Assembly: GCF_002937115.1 (NCBI RefSeq)
Contig: NZ_NHRY01000272.1
Location: 62,001 to 126,000 of the forward strand
Source: Rhodopila globiformis
Lineage (GTDB): Bacteria; Pseudomonadota; Alphaproteobacteria; Acetobacterales; Acetobacteraceae
Length of the DNA: 64,000 nt
Reading direction: 5' to 3'
Under the pieces are notes generated by a model, which did no database searches, had not been told where the DNA came from, and worked only from the letters and a program-made list of their open reading frames with translations. Position numbers and translations under genes: made by a program. Below, piece by piece: positions 42,864 through 50,633 of the stretch. Position 1 is the stretch's first letter; the number at the start of each line of letters is the position of its first letter.

Positions 42864-43694
42864 ATGGCGATAAAATACCAACTCGACGACCGCGACTTCC
42901 GCAAGATCGCCCAACTGGTGCGGGACAAGACCGGCATTGTCGTCGACGAGCGGAAGCGCGCCTTCGTGCAAAGCCGCCTCGGCCGCCGCCTGCGCGTGCT
43001 TGGCCTGGACGATTTCACCGCCTATTGCCAGGTGCTGGACGACCCGCAGGCCGGCGAGGCCGAGCAGGCCATGCTGGCCAACGCGGTCACCACCAATTTC
43101 ACCAGCTTCTTCCGCGAGCCGTACCATTTCGACTACCTGGCGACGGCCGTCCTGCCGGCGATCCTGGCGGGGGCCAGGGAACGGAACCACCGGCTGCGCA
43201 TCTGGTCCGCCGGCTGCTCCACCGGCGAGGAGCCCTATTCTCTGGCGATGGTCCTGTGCGAGCACCGGCAGAAATTCCGCGACTGGGACTGCCGCATCCT
43301 GGCGACCGACCTGGACACGAACGTCCTGGCCCACGCCGGGGCCGGGATTTACGACGCCGAGCGCACGCCGTCGATCCCGTCGGATCTGCAGCGGCACTAC
43401 GTGACGTCCGCGGATGACGGCCAGATCGCCATCCGCGATCTGCCGCGTTCGCTGGTCACCTTCAAGCAGCTCAACCTGCTGGGGGACTGGCCGATGAAAG
43501 GGCCGTTCGACGTGATTTTCTGCCGCAACGTGACCATCTACTTCGACAAGCCTACCCAGCGGACGCTGCTCGACCGGTTCGCGCGCATCCTGCGGCCCGA
43601 CGGCTGGCTGTTCGTCGGTCATTCCGAAAGCCTGCTGAACCTGACGGACCGTTTCCACCTGGTCGGGCGAACCGTGTACCGGAGGATCCGGTGA
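42864..43694 (+). CDS. cheR: Chemotaxis protein methyltransferase CheR
   Basis: A 276-residue SAM-dependent methyltransferase. The N-terminal helical domain has LVRDKTGIVVDERKRAFVQS and TTNFTSFFREPYHFDYL. Motif I is WSAGCSTGEEPYSLAM near residues 114-129, followed by DLDTNVLAHAGAGIYDAER. It methylates Glu residues of receptors. GTG of cheD overlaps its stop codon. The C-terminal pentapeptide DWKHF of the upstream MCP fits its docking domain. Confidence 0.96.
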   Translation: MAIKYQLDDRDFRKIAQLVRDKTGIVVDERKRAFVQSRLGRRLRVLGLDDFTAYCQVLDDPQAGEAEQAMLANAVTTNFTSFFREPYHFDYLATAVLPAILAGARERNHRLRIWSAGCSTGEEPYSLAMVLCEHRQKFRDWDCRILATDLDTNVLAHAGAGIYDAERTPSIPSDLQRHYVTSADDGQIAIRDLPRSLVTFKQLNLLGDWPMKGPFDVIFCRNVTIYFDKPTQRTLLDRFARILRPDGWLFVGHSESLLNLTDRFHLVGRTVYRRIR

Positions 43695-44296
43695 GCCTCC
43701 AGACCCTGCCCGCCGAGCGCGCCCGGACCTACCGCGACCCCGACTTCGACGCCGTTGCGGTCAAGATCTTTCCCGGCGAACACTACGTCACGGCGAACCC
43801 GGACGAGATGCTCGTCACCGTCCTCGGGTCGTGCGTTGCGGCCTGCATCCGGGACCCGCTGGTCCGCGTCGGCGGAATGAACCATTTTATGCTGCCGGAA
43901 GGCCGGACGGACGGGTGGAATACCACCTCGGCCAGCCTGCGCTATGGCAACGTCGCCATGGAGCGCCTGATCAACGACATCCTGGCGCACGGCGGCCGGC
44001 GGCGACGCCTGGAGATCAAGGTGTTCGGCGGCGGCAACGTCCTGCCGGGCAGCGCCAACATCGGCCACCGCAATGCCGATTTCGTCGAAGCCTACCTGGC
44101 CGCCGAGGGATTGCCGATCGCGGCGTCGCATTTGCGCGGCTATCTGCCGCGGCGTATCCATTACTTTGCGGTAACTGGCGAAGTGATGCTGCTCGAACTC
44201 CAGCGCACCGCCGACCGCGCGCTGATCGCCGAGGAAACCCGCTACAAGTCGAGGCTCGTATCCGAACCGGTGTCCGGCTCGGTCGAATTGTTTTGA
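43691..44296 (+). CDS. cheD: Chemoreceptor glutamine deamidase CheD
   Basis: A 201-residue protein. The catalytic Cys48 is in TVLGSCVAACIRD and His65 in VGGMNHFMLPEG, both in CheD-typical positions. It deamidates Gln to Glu on receptors and interacts with CheC/CheX where present. It starts with GTG at 43691 overlapping the cheR stop, then is followed 9 bases later by cheB. Its last residues GSVELF resemble the GSMELF end of the MCP-like protein at 45363-46511. Confidence 0.94.
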   Translation: MSLQTLPAERARTYRDPDFDAVAVKIFPGEHYVTANPDEMLVTVLGSCVAACIRDPLVRVGGMNHFMLPEGRTDGWNTTSASLRYGNVAMERLINDILAHGGRRRRLEIKVFGGGNVLPGSANIGHRNADFVEAYLAAEGLPIAASHLRGYLPRRIHYFAVTGEVMLLELQRTADRALIAEETRYKSRLVSEPVSGSVELF

Positions 44297-44305
44297 GGAC
44301 ATCCG

Positions 44306-45361
44306 ATGCCGCAAACCCGCGTTCTTATTGTCGACGACTCCGCCCTGGCGCGGCGGATGCTGAGTCACGTGCTCGGCTCGGACCCGTCGATCGAGGTCGT
44401 CGGCGCGGCGCCGGATCCCTATGTCGCACGCGACATGATCAAGACGCTGAACCCGGACGTCGTCACCCTGGACGTCGAGATGCCGCGCATGGACGGCCTG
44501 GCGTTCCTGGAAAAGATCATGACGCTGCACCCGATGCCGGTGGTGATGGTATCGTCGCTGACGCAGAAGGGCGCCGACGTGGCGCTGCGGGCGCTTGAGA
44601 TGGGTGCGGTCGATTACGTCGCCAAGCCAACGATCGGCATTGAGGACGGGCTTTCCGCCATGAGCGGAGAAATAGTTGCCAAGGTGAAGCAGGCCGCGCG
44701 CGCCCATGTCCGGCCGCTGTCGGGCCAACCCACGCAGCAGGTGCGGATCACCGGCACGTTCGCCTCCTCGGAACGGCTGATCGCGGTGGGCGCGTCGACC
44801 GGCGGCGTCGAGACGCTGCAGCGCTTCCTGATCCCCTTCCCGCCCGACGCGCCCGCCATCCTGATCACCCAGCACATGCCGCCGGTGTTCACCGAACGTT
44901 TCGCCAGCCGCCTGAACGACCTGTGCGCCGTCACCGTCACCCAGGCCGAGGACGGCGAGCGGGTGCTGCCGGGACACGTCTATATCGCGCCCGGCGCGCG
45001 GCATCTGGAGCTGGCGCGGTCCGGCGCAAACTATGTCTGCCGCCTGACCGATGCGGCGCTGGTTTCCGGCCACCGGCCCTCGGTCGACGTGCTGTTCCGC
45101 TCGGTCGCCCGGGCCGCGGGCGCCAACGCGGTGGGCATCATCCTGACCGGCATGGGCAACGACGGCGCCGCGGGTTTGCTGGAAATGCGGCGCGCGGGCG
45201 CCTCGACCGTCGGCCAGGAGGAGGCGTCCTGCGTCATCTACGGCATGCCGAAGGCCGCGTTCGAGTGCGGCGCGACCGAAATCGAAATGCCGGTCGAAAG
45301 GATGCCGTCCCATGTCCTGCACTGTTGCCAGGCAACGGTGCGGCGCGCGATCCGGGTGTGA
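44306..45361 (+). CDS. cheB: Chemotaxis methylesterase CheB
   Basis: A 351-residue protein with a receiver domain (Asp56 in TLDVEMPRMDG) and a methylesterase domain with the catalytic triad Ser164 (VGASTGGVETL), His190 (ITQHMPPVFT) and Asp286 (GMGNDGAAGLL). It removes methyl groups from receptors and deamidates Gln. Its activity is raised by CheA phosphorylation. It is directly followed by an MCP-like gene, 1 base after its stop. Confidence 0.96.
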   Translation: MPQTRVLIVDDSALARRMLSHVLGSDPSIEVVGAAPDPYVARDMIKTLNPDVVTLDVEMPRMDGLAFLEKIMTLHPMPVVMVSSLTQKGADVALRALEMGAVDYVAKPTIGIEDGLSAMSGEIVAKVKQAARAHVRPLSGQPTQQVRITGTFASSERLIAVGASTGGVETLQRFLIPFPPDAPAILITQHMPPVFTERFASRLNDLCAVTVTQAEDGERVLPGHVYIAPGARHLELARSGANYVCRLTDAALVSGHRPSVDVLFRSVARAAGANAVGIILTGMGNDGAAGLLEMRRAGASTVGQEEASCVIYGMPKAAFECGATEIEMPVERMPSHVLHCCQATVRRAIRV

Positions 45362-45362
45362 C

Positions 45363-46511
45363 ATGTTCTGGTTCAGAAAGAAAAACGACGCCCCGCCGCC
45401 CGAGCCGATGCTGCCGGCGACGGCAGCGCCCGCGGCATTGTCGCCGCCGCCAGTGGAGGCGCCGTCCGCGCCGCAGGTCGACCTGTTGCGGCAATGGATG
45501 TCCCTGGCCGAGCTGCAGCAACGGGTCATCCATACCCTGGCCGCGGAAGTGGCGCACACCTCGGCTTTCGTGGAGACCGAGGCGGATTCGCTCAGCCAGC
45601 GCTTCCGCGCGCTTGCCGACGGGGCGCAGGAGCAGACGGACCGGGTCGACACGCTGACCTCGCTCGCCGTCGGCATCGACGTCGACGGCAAGGTCGTCAC
45701 GGTCGACGAGATCGCCCGGCTGCTGGAGGACACTCTTGACGACGTGGTGGCGAAGATCCTGCTGCTGTCGAAGGAATCGATGTCCATGGTGTACGCCCTG
45801 GACGCGCTGAACGGCAACGTCCGGCGGGTCGAGGCGTGCCTGGAGCAGATCGACACGATCAATCGCGTCACCCAGATGGTGGCGATCAACGCGCGCATCG
45901 AGGCGGAACGGGCCGGTCAGGCCGGCGCGACGTTCCGGGTCGTGGCCGACGAAATGAACCAGCTCTCGAAATCGATCCGTTCTGTCGCCATGTCAATGCG
46001 GGACGAACTGATGGCGATCTGCGGCTCCATCGAGCGGGGCCATGTCACCCTGAAGCAGGTCGCGACCGTCGACATGTCGTCGAACATCATGGTCAGGGAA
46101 CGGCTCGACACGCTGCTGCCCGCCCTGGTCCGCCGCAATGACGACATCAGGTCGGTCATCGCCGAGGCCGCGGGCGGGGCCGGCAGCATATCCGCCGACG
46201 TCAGCGGCATGATCACCGGCATCCAGTTCCAGGACCGGACCAAGCAGCGGCTGGAACATGTCGTCGACACGCTCAATGTGGTGTGCGAGGCGTTCCGGGA
46301 CGTCATGGGCAGCACCCGCGCCGCCGCGCCGGAACTCGCCGCCGCGCGGGAACCGGACGTTACGTGGGTGAAGAATTTGCTGTCCCGCTTCACCATGAGC
46401 GAAATGCGGGAACGTTTCGTTGCCCACGTCCTGGATGGCGAGCCCGTGGAATGGCCCGAGGACAGCGGCACGGCGGAGGCCGACGATGGCGGCTCGATGG
46501 AACTGTTTTGA
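45363..46511 (+). CDS. MCP-signalling-like soluble protein (che-operon accessory)
   Basis: A 382-residue protein. A Pro/Ala-rich N-terminus follows MFWFRKKND. The body is long helices with INRVTQMVAINARIEAERAG, a partial match to the MCP hairpin tip (NI.ALNAAIEAARAG), and ISADVSGMITGIQFQDRTKQ, similar to CheZ-like or MCP helices. It ends DDGGSMELF. It is probably a soluble receptor-like or adaptor protein that binds CheA/CheW; a phosphatase role is possible but not shown. It starts right after the cheB stop. No transmembrane segment is present. Confidence 0.7.
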   Translation: MFWFRKKNDAPPPEPMLPATAAPAALSPPPVEAPSAPQVDLLRQWMSLAELQQRVIHTLAAEVAHTSAFVETEADSLSQRFRALADGAQEQTDRVDTLTSLAVGIDVDGKVVTVDEIARLLEDTLDDVVAKILLLSKESMSMVYALDALNGNVRRVEACLEQIDTINRVTQMVAINARIEAERAGQAGATFRVVADEMNQLSKSIRSVAMSMRDELMAICGSIERGHVTLKQVATVDMSSNIMVRERLDTLLPALVRRNDDIRSVIAEAAGGAGSISADVSGMITGIQFQDRTKQRLEHVVDTLNVVCEAFRDVMGSTRAAAPELAAAREPDVTWVKNLLSRFTMSEMRERFVAHVLDGEPVEWPEDSGTAEADDGGSMELF

Positions 46512-46522
46512 GGACGCGCGGC

Positions 46523-46822
46523 ATGCGCTTTGACTATGACGCCGGTTCAGGCTGCTTTGCCATGACCGGAGAGTTCACCTTCGCCGATCACCCGATTTTC
46601 CAGGGCGTCCTGACGCAGATCGGCGACGGACGGGACCGGTCGATCGTGTTCGACGTATCCGGCCTGTCGTTCATCGATTCCGCCGGCCTGGGAATGCTGA
46701 TCCTGGCGCGCGAGGAGGCTCGGAAGCTGGGATCGACGATCCGGCTGCGCGGTCCGCGGGGACAGGTGAAGCGGATCCTTGCGGTGACGAAATTCGACGC
46801 GCTGTTCCCGGTCGAGGCATAG
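46523..46822 (+). CDS. STAS anti-sigma factor antagonist (RsbV-like)
   Basis: A 99-residue STAS protein. The core VFDVSGLSFIDSAGLGMLIL carries Asp52-Ser53 at the classical phosphorylation site of SpoIIAA/RsbV proteins. Such proteins bind an anti-sigma kinase when unphosphorylated. Its stop is immediately followed by the ATG of the HATPase gene, making a tight pair. It starts 11 bases after the MCP-like stop; the ATG at 46523 was chosen because upstream in-frame sequence overlaps the other gene. Confidence 0.9.
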   Translation: MRFDYDAGSGCFAMTGEFTFADHPIFQGVLTQIGDGRDRSIVFDVSGLSFIDSAGLGMLILAREEARKLGSTIRLRGPRGQVKRILAVTKFDALFPVEA

Positions 46823-47443
46823 ATGCCGGTTGCCCGCGCGGAGCAGGCCGGATGCGCGCGCTGGGACGGGATGTCCGAGTTGTCGCTGGCGGAAGCATTG
46901 CGCCCGCCAGCCGTGTTCTGCGCGGAAGCCGGGGCAGGCGGAAAGGTCCCTGCCCCTCGCCGGAACGCCGGCCATTCGCTTGGCCTTGTGGTCACGGCCA
47001 GGTCGGCTTTCATGTATCCGATCGCCAAGGTGTTCGTCGCTGCGCTGGCGCAACGGCTTCCGCTTTGTCCCGGGCAGAAGGATCAGATCCATATCGCCCT
47101 GCATGAGGCGGTGGGAAACGCCGTGCTGCATGGCAACCTGGGCGTCGGCTCCGATCCGTTCGACAGTCCGGCGGGACTGGCGGCCATGCGGCACATGATC
47201 GACAGCCGCCTTGCCTCCGACTGCCTGGGATTGAGCGGCATCCGGCTGGATGCCGGCTGGACCGCCACCTTCCTCACCATTGCTGTCCGCGACAGCGGCC
47301 GTGGATTCCAGCCCACGCACGACCAGCGCCCGTCCGGCGAGACAAGCTGCAGCGGCCGGGGCCTGTTCATTCTGCACGCGTTGTGCGACCGGGTCCGTCA
47401 TTTCGCCAGCGGCACGGGCGTGATGCTGGCCTTCGTGCTGTGA
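46823..47443 (+). CDS. HATPase_c_2 anti-sigma-type serine kinase (RsbW-like)
   Basis: A 206-residue protein. After a variable N-terminus come the N box IHIALHEAVGNAVLHGNLGV, the G1 motif IAVRDSGRGFQP and the G2 block SCSGRGLFILHALCDRVRHF. This is the RsbW/SpoIIAB-type ATPase fold. Such kinases phosphorylate their STAS partner on Ser and bind a sigma factor or other target. Its neighbours on each side are a STAS protein and a PP2C phosphatase, completing a partner switch. No sigma gene is in the window. Confidence 0.88.
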   Translation: MPVARAEQAGCARWDGMSELSLAEALRPPAVFCAEAGAGGKVPAPRRNAGHSLGLVVTARSAFMYPIAKVFVAALAQRLPLCPGQKDQIHIALHEAVGNAVLHGNLGVGSDPFDSPAGLAAMRHMIDSRLASDCLGLSGIRLDAGWTATFLTIAVRDSGRGFQPTHDQRPSGETSCSGRGLFILHALCDRVRHFASGTGVMLAFVL

Positions 47444-47580
47444 AATTCTGGTGGCATCGCCTGGCGTCGCGCGGGCCATCCTGGCGATGGTGGCGCAGAC
47501 CCGGCGGCGGCGGGGCGCCCGGTTCCGCGGGCACGCAGTGTCGAACCGGCGGATGGGCGGCCGACGACAGCGGATCATGG

Positions 47581-49194
47581 ATGATATCGAAAGGCGAAAG
47601 TATCGGCCGCGAGCTGGCCGGGCAACTGGCGCCCGGCGGCCTTGAGCGGCGGGGCACGGCACACGAGACAAACGATTGGATCTGGGAAACCGACACCCAG
47701 CTGCGTTGGACGTTCGTGTCGAAGCGCTTTGGCGACACCTCCGGCGTTCCGTGGGAGGCGCTGCAAGGCGGCGGATTGGACGGCCTGGTGGCGCTGGGCT
47801 TCGATCCGGCGGGCATGGAGGAATTGCAGCAAACCATTCGAGAGCGCAACATCTTCCACGCCGCGGTCCATCGCGTGCTGCTCGGCAACGGGCAGACGCG
47901 CTACTGGCAACTGAGCGGCGTGCCGTTCTTCGATCCCGGGACCGGCGCATTCGCCGGTTATCGCGGATTCGGAACGGATGTGACCGCGCGGATCGATCGC
48001 CAGGCGGCGCTCGAGGCCGCTTTGCTGCGGGCGGAACAGGCCGAGCACGAGGCGCGCCAGGCGACCGCGCGGCTTGCCGACGGCATCGAGGCCGTGCCGG
48101 AAGGTTTCGTTCTGGTCGACGCCGCCGATCGGCTGGTCCTCTGCAACAGCACCTTTCGCGACATGTATCGGCTGCCGGCCGAACTGACCGTGCCAGGCGC
48201 GCCGTTCGAGGATCTGCTGCGGCGGCGGGCGGTGCTGACCGATCTGCAATCCAGCGGGCTGACCGCTGAACAGTGGGTGGCCGCCCGCATGCGCAGCCAC
48301 CGGATGGCAACCGGCGACCGGACGGAGGAGCACCTGGTTGACGGCCGCTGGATCCAGATCAACGAACGCCGCACCAGCGACGGCGGCACGGTGGGCATCC
48401 GTGTCGACGTCACCGAAGCGCGCCAGCGGGCGCTGCTCGAACGGGAGCGGGAACGAAATACCGCCGAACTGAAAGCGGCCCGCTCGATGCAAGGCGCCCT
48501 GCTGCCGTCCCGGCTTCTGCAGCGGCAGGTCGGCGCGCAGGCCGGCCTCGACATCGCAGGCTGCTGCGCCAGCAGTTCCGAACTCGGGGGCGACCTGTGG
48601 GGGCTGAGCGCGCTCGACGATCGGCAGGTTGGTGTCTATATCGTTGATTTCAGTGGGCACGGTGTTACCGCGGCACTGAACACGTTTCGGTTGCACACGC
48701 TGATGCACGAGCTGCGATCCCTTTCGCTCGACCCCGCGCATCTTTTGGTCGAATTGAACGCCCGCCTTGTGGCCCTCTTGCCGATCGGCAATTTCGCAAC
48801 GATGTTTTATGGCGTCATCGATCCGGACCGCGATGCGATCACCTATGCCTGCGCAGGCTCGCCGGCGCCGATCATACGCAGCGGCAGCGGTTGTTGCTGG
48901 TCGTTGCTCGACAGCTCCGGCTTGCCGCTAGGGGTTACCCCCGATGCAAACTACGAAAACCGTGCCGCCCGGTTTGGCCCGGGTGGCGTTCTGTTGCTTT
49001 ACAGTGATCTGTTGACCGAGGTCCGGAATGCCCGGGGCCACCGCGCCGGCGATGCGGCCGTTCTCGAACTGATCCCGGGCGCCATGGATGAAGCCTCCGC
49101 GGAGGCCGTGGTCGAGCGGATCTGCGCGCCGTTCCTCGATCAGCCCGAGACGTTGCTGACCGACGACCTGACCACGATCTGCATCAAGAGATAA
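47581..49194 (+). CDS. PAS-PP2C (SpoIIE/RsbU-like) serine phosphatase
   Basis: A protein of about 537 residues with two PAS domains (ETNDWIWETDTQLRWTFVSK, then GIEAVPEGFVLVDAADRLVL) followed by a PP2C-like SpoIIE domain: SSSELGGDLWGLSALDD, VYIVDFSGHGVTAALNTFRL and VLLLYSDLLTEVRNARG, ending LTDDLTTICIKR. The Asp of GGD and DFSGHG bind the metal. It should dephosphorylate the STAS protein and so reset the partner switch in response to PAS signals. The start is unsure: the ATG at 47581 is used. A GTG at 47440 overlaps the previous stop (GTGA) but its encoded N-terminus is low-complexity. Confidence 0.88.
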   Translation: MISKGESIGRELAGQLAPGGLERRGTAHETNDWIWETDTQLRWTFVSKRFGDTSGVPWEALQGGGLDGLVALGFDPAGMEELQQTIRERNIFHAAVHRVLLGNGQTRYWQLSGVPFFDPGTGAFAGYRGFGTDVTARIDRQAALEAALLRAEQAEHEARQATARLADGIEAVPEGFVLVDAADRLVLCNSTFRDMYRLPAELTVPGAPFEDLLRRRAVLTDLQSSGLTAEQWVAARMRSHRMATGDRTEEHLVDGRWIQINERRTSDGGTVGIRVDVTEARQRALLERERERNTAELKAARSMQGALLPSRLLQRQVGAQAGLDIAGCCASSSELGGDLWGLSALDDRQVGVYIVDFSGHGVTAALNTFRLHTLMHELRSLSLDPAHLLVELNARLVALLPIGNFATMFYGVIDPDRDAITYACAGSPAPIIRSGSGCCWSLLDSSGLPLGVTPDANYENRAARFGPGGVLLLYSDLLTEVRNARGHRAGDAAVLELIPGAMDEASAEAVVERICAPFLDQPETLLTDDLTTICIKR

Positions 49195-49255
49195 CACGCG
49201 GCCGGATATCATACCAGGCGCCCGACATTCTGACACGTTGGCACTGGTCTCTCAT

Positions 49256-49345
49256 CGTCATGCCGGGCGAAGGCCCGGCGTCCATGCCTTTAACTGTATA
49301 TCAGGACCGCAAGGCGTGGATGGCGGCCCTACGGCCGCCATGACG
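49256..49345. repeat. Palindromic repeat A, copy 4
   Basis: CGTCATGCCGGGCGAAGGC and CCGGCGTCCATGCCTTT pair with AAGGCGTGGATGGCGGC and GGCCGCCATGACG around GTATATCAGG. It lies between the convergent phosphatase and response-regulator genes. Confidence 0.72.
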
Positions 49346-49391
49346 GGTGGAGCTGTCCGTGCCAAACAGTCAGAAATTCGGGCGCCTGGTG

Positions 49392-49757
49392 TCAGGCGCA
49401 CATGCTGCCGCAGACACCGGCAAGGGTGTCAAGTAGCACGTCCTCCTTGAAGGGCTTGCTGACGCACGGGACGTCGCGGCAGTTTGCCGGCGCCGACAGA
49501 CTGCCGCCGAAGCCGGAGAGGAAAAGGAAGGGGATGCCGCGCTCCTGCAACAGGGCCGCGACCGGCCAGACGGCGACGCCGTCCAGGTTCACGTCCAGCA
49601 CCGCGGCATCCAGCGTCTCGTCCGCCGCCAGCCTCAGCGCCGCTTCAAGCCGGCTGGCGGGGCCGACGACCTGGTAGCCGGCGTCGATCAGTGTTTCTTC
49701 GGTATAAAGCGCGATGAGCGCCTCATCCTCAACCAGCAGGATACGTTTCGCGCTCAT
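49392..49757 (-). CDS. Single-domain response regulator paired with PYP
   Basis: A 121-residue receiver domain. Acidic pocket residues are in ILLVEDEALI, phosphoacceptor Asp55 in AAVLDVNLDG, the switch region FLFLSGFGG and Lys101 in CVSKPFKED. There is no output domain. It overlaps the end of the upstream photoactive yellow protein gene by four bases, so the two form a light-sensor plus response-regulator operon. The partner kinase is not obvious; the HWE kinase at 50634-52517 is a candidate. Confidence 0.9.
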   Translation of the reverse strand: MSAKRILLVEDEALIALYTEETLIDAGYQVVGPASRLEAALRLAADETLDAAVLDVNLDGVAVWPVAALLQERGIPFLFLSGFGGSLSAPANCRDVPCVSKPFKEDVLLDTLAGVCGSMCA

Positions 49758-50143
49758 GCGGCAAGCCTGACGGGTTCGCGGTGAATAAAGATCCAGTAGC
49801 CGCCGTTGCTGGCGGACTGGGCACGGACAAACAGTTCCCGGTCACGGTCGTCGAAGTCGCCGACAAAGGAAAACGAAATGTCGAGCGTGCCGGCCTTCAG
49901 CGCCTTGTCGATGCGTCCTTTGAAGTAGCCGTTGTTCATGCACGGCGCGACATCGACGAAAAACAGGCGCCCATGCGACGGCCGGTCCTGGTAGCCGGAC
50001 TGCTGCGCCTCGGTTTTATTGTAAACTCGCACCAATCCGTCGGGGTCCAGGCCGATGACGCCGAATGGCAGGCGATCGATGTCTTCCCGGGACAGAGCCT
50101 CGACAGCCCCGGCAAGATCGAGGGTTTCAAAATCCGGCAGCAT
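49754..50143 (-). CDS. pyp: Photoactive yellow protein (PYP) family photoreceptor
   Basis: A 129-residue PAS protein that aligns with the Halorhodospira PYP at an offset of about one residue: Tyr41 and Glu45 in VYNKTEAQQSG match Tyr42 and Glu46, and Cys68 in FFVDVAPCMNNGYF matches the chromophore-binding Cys69. The hinge and C-terminal GGYWIFIHREP also fit. Thr50 is replaced by Ser and Arg52 by Tyr, which could tune the absorption or photocycle. The expected chromophore is p-coumaric acid; the tyrosine ammonia-lyase and ligase genes are not in the window. It overlaps the response-regulator gene by four bases. Confidence 0.88.
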   Translation of the reverse strand: MLPDFETLDLAGAVEALSREDIDRLPFGVIGLDPDGLVRVYNKTEAQQSGYQDRPSHGRLFFVDVAPCMNNGYFKGRIDKALKAGTLDISFSFVGDFDDRDRELFVRAQSASNGGYWIFIHREPVRLAA

Positions 50144-50202
50144 GGAACCTTTCCCGATTGATCAAAGCCGCGTCTCGCAACAACCTTGCGCAACCGTTTC
50201 CA

Positions 50203-50228
50203 ATAGCATAAAATAGCGTAATTGCTAT
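50203..50228. promoter_or_regulatory. Inverted repeat ATAGCA-N14-TGCTAT between pyp and xre
   Basis: ATAGCA (50203-50208) and TGCTAT (50223-50228) form a perfect 6-bp dyad in an AT-rich stretch of the 120-base gap between the divergent pyp and XRE genes. It is a reasonable operator for the XRE regulator, controlling itself and perhaps the PYP operon. A 6-bp dyad can arise by chance. Confidence 0.4.
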
Positions 50229-50264
50229 GAAAGCCTCTGTCAAGCAGCCCTGGGAAGAAGATTG

Positions 50265-50597
50265 ATGCCACAAACACGCCAATCGCATCAAACCGTGGCA
50301 AGCTTGGCCAAGGCGCTCATCCGGCTGAGAGCGCAATCCGGGCTGACACAGGCTCACGTCGCCGTGCGCATGTCAACCACGCAGACCGCGATCGCGCGCC
50401 TGGAAAGCGGGCGGCTGAGCCCCAGCATGCAAACCGTGCAGAACTATGCCCGCGCCAACGGGTATTGCCTGGAAATCGGATTCATCCGCACGCACGCTGC
50501 CGAAGCGAAAACCGGCTGCATCCTGGTCGTCGACGCCAACGGGCAGCCGCAAGCCGATCGGCGGAGCCCGGATCGCCAGGCCTTGCCGGAAGCTTGA
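50265..50597 (+). CDS. XRE-family helix-turn-helix protein
   Basis: A 110-residue protein with an N-terminal helix-turn-helix: LAKALIRLRAQSGLTQAHVA, then VRMSTTQTAIARLESGRLSP and SMQTVQNYARANGYCLEIGF. There is no second domain; the C-terminal 30 residues are polar. ATG 50265 has a GGAAGAAG box upstream. It is divergent from the pyp gene and convergent with the HWE kinase gene. It could be a regulator or the antitoxin-like half of a lost pair; no toxin gene is adjacent. Confidence 0.82.
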   Translation: MPQTRQSHQTVASLAKALIRLRAQSGLTQAHVAVRMSTTQTAIARLESGRLSPSMQTVQNYARANGYCLEIGFIRTHAAEAKTGCILVVDANGQPQADRRSPDRQALPEA

Positions 50598-50633
50598 TGC
50601 CAACCGGCAGCGAGACTTATCGTTGCTATATTG

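Noticed and set aside
43619-45898. Minus-strand 759-residue open frame opposite cheD and cheB
   Set aside because: The sense strand encodes intact CheD, CheB and an MCP-like protein; the antisense frame has no family features.
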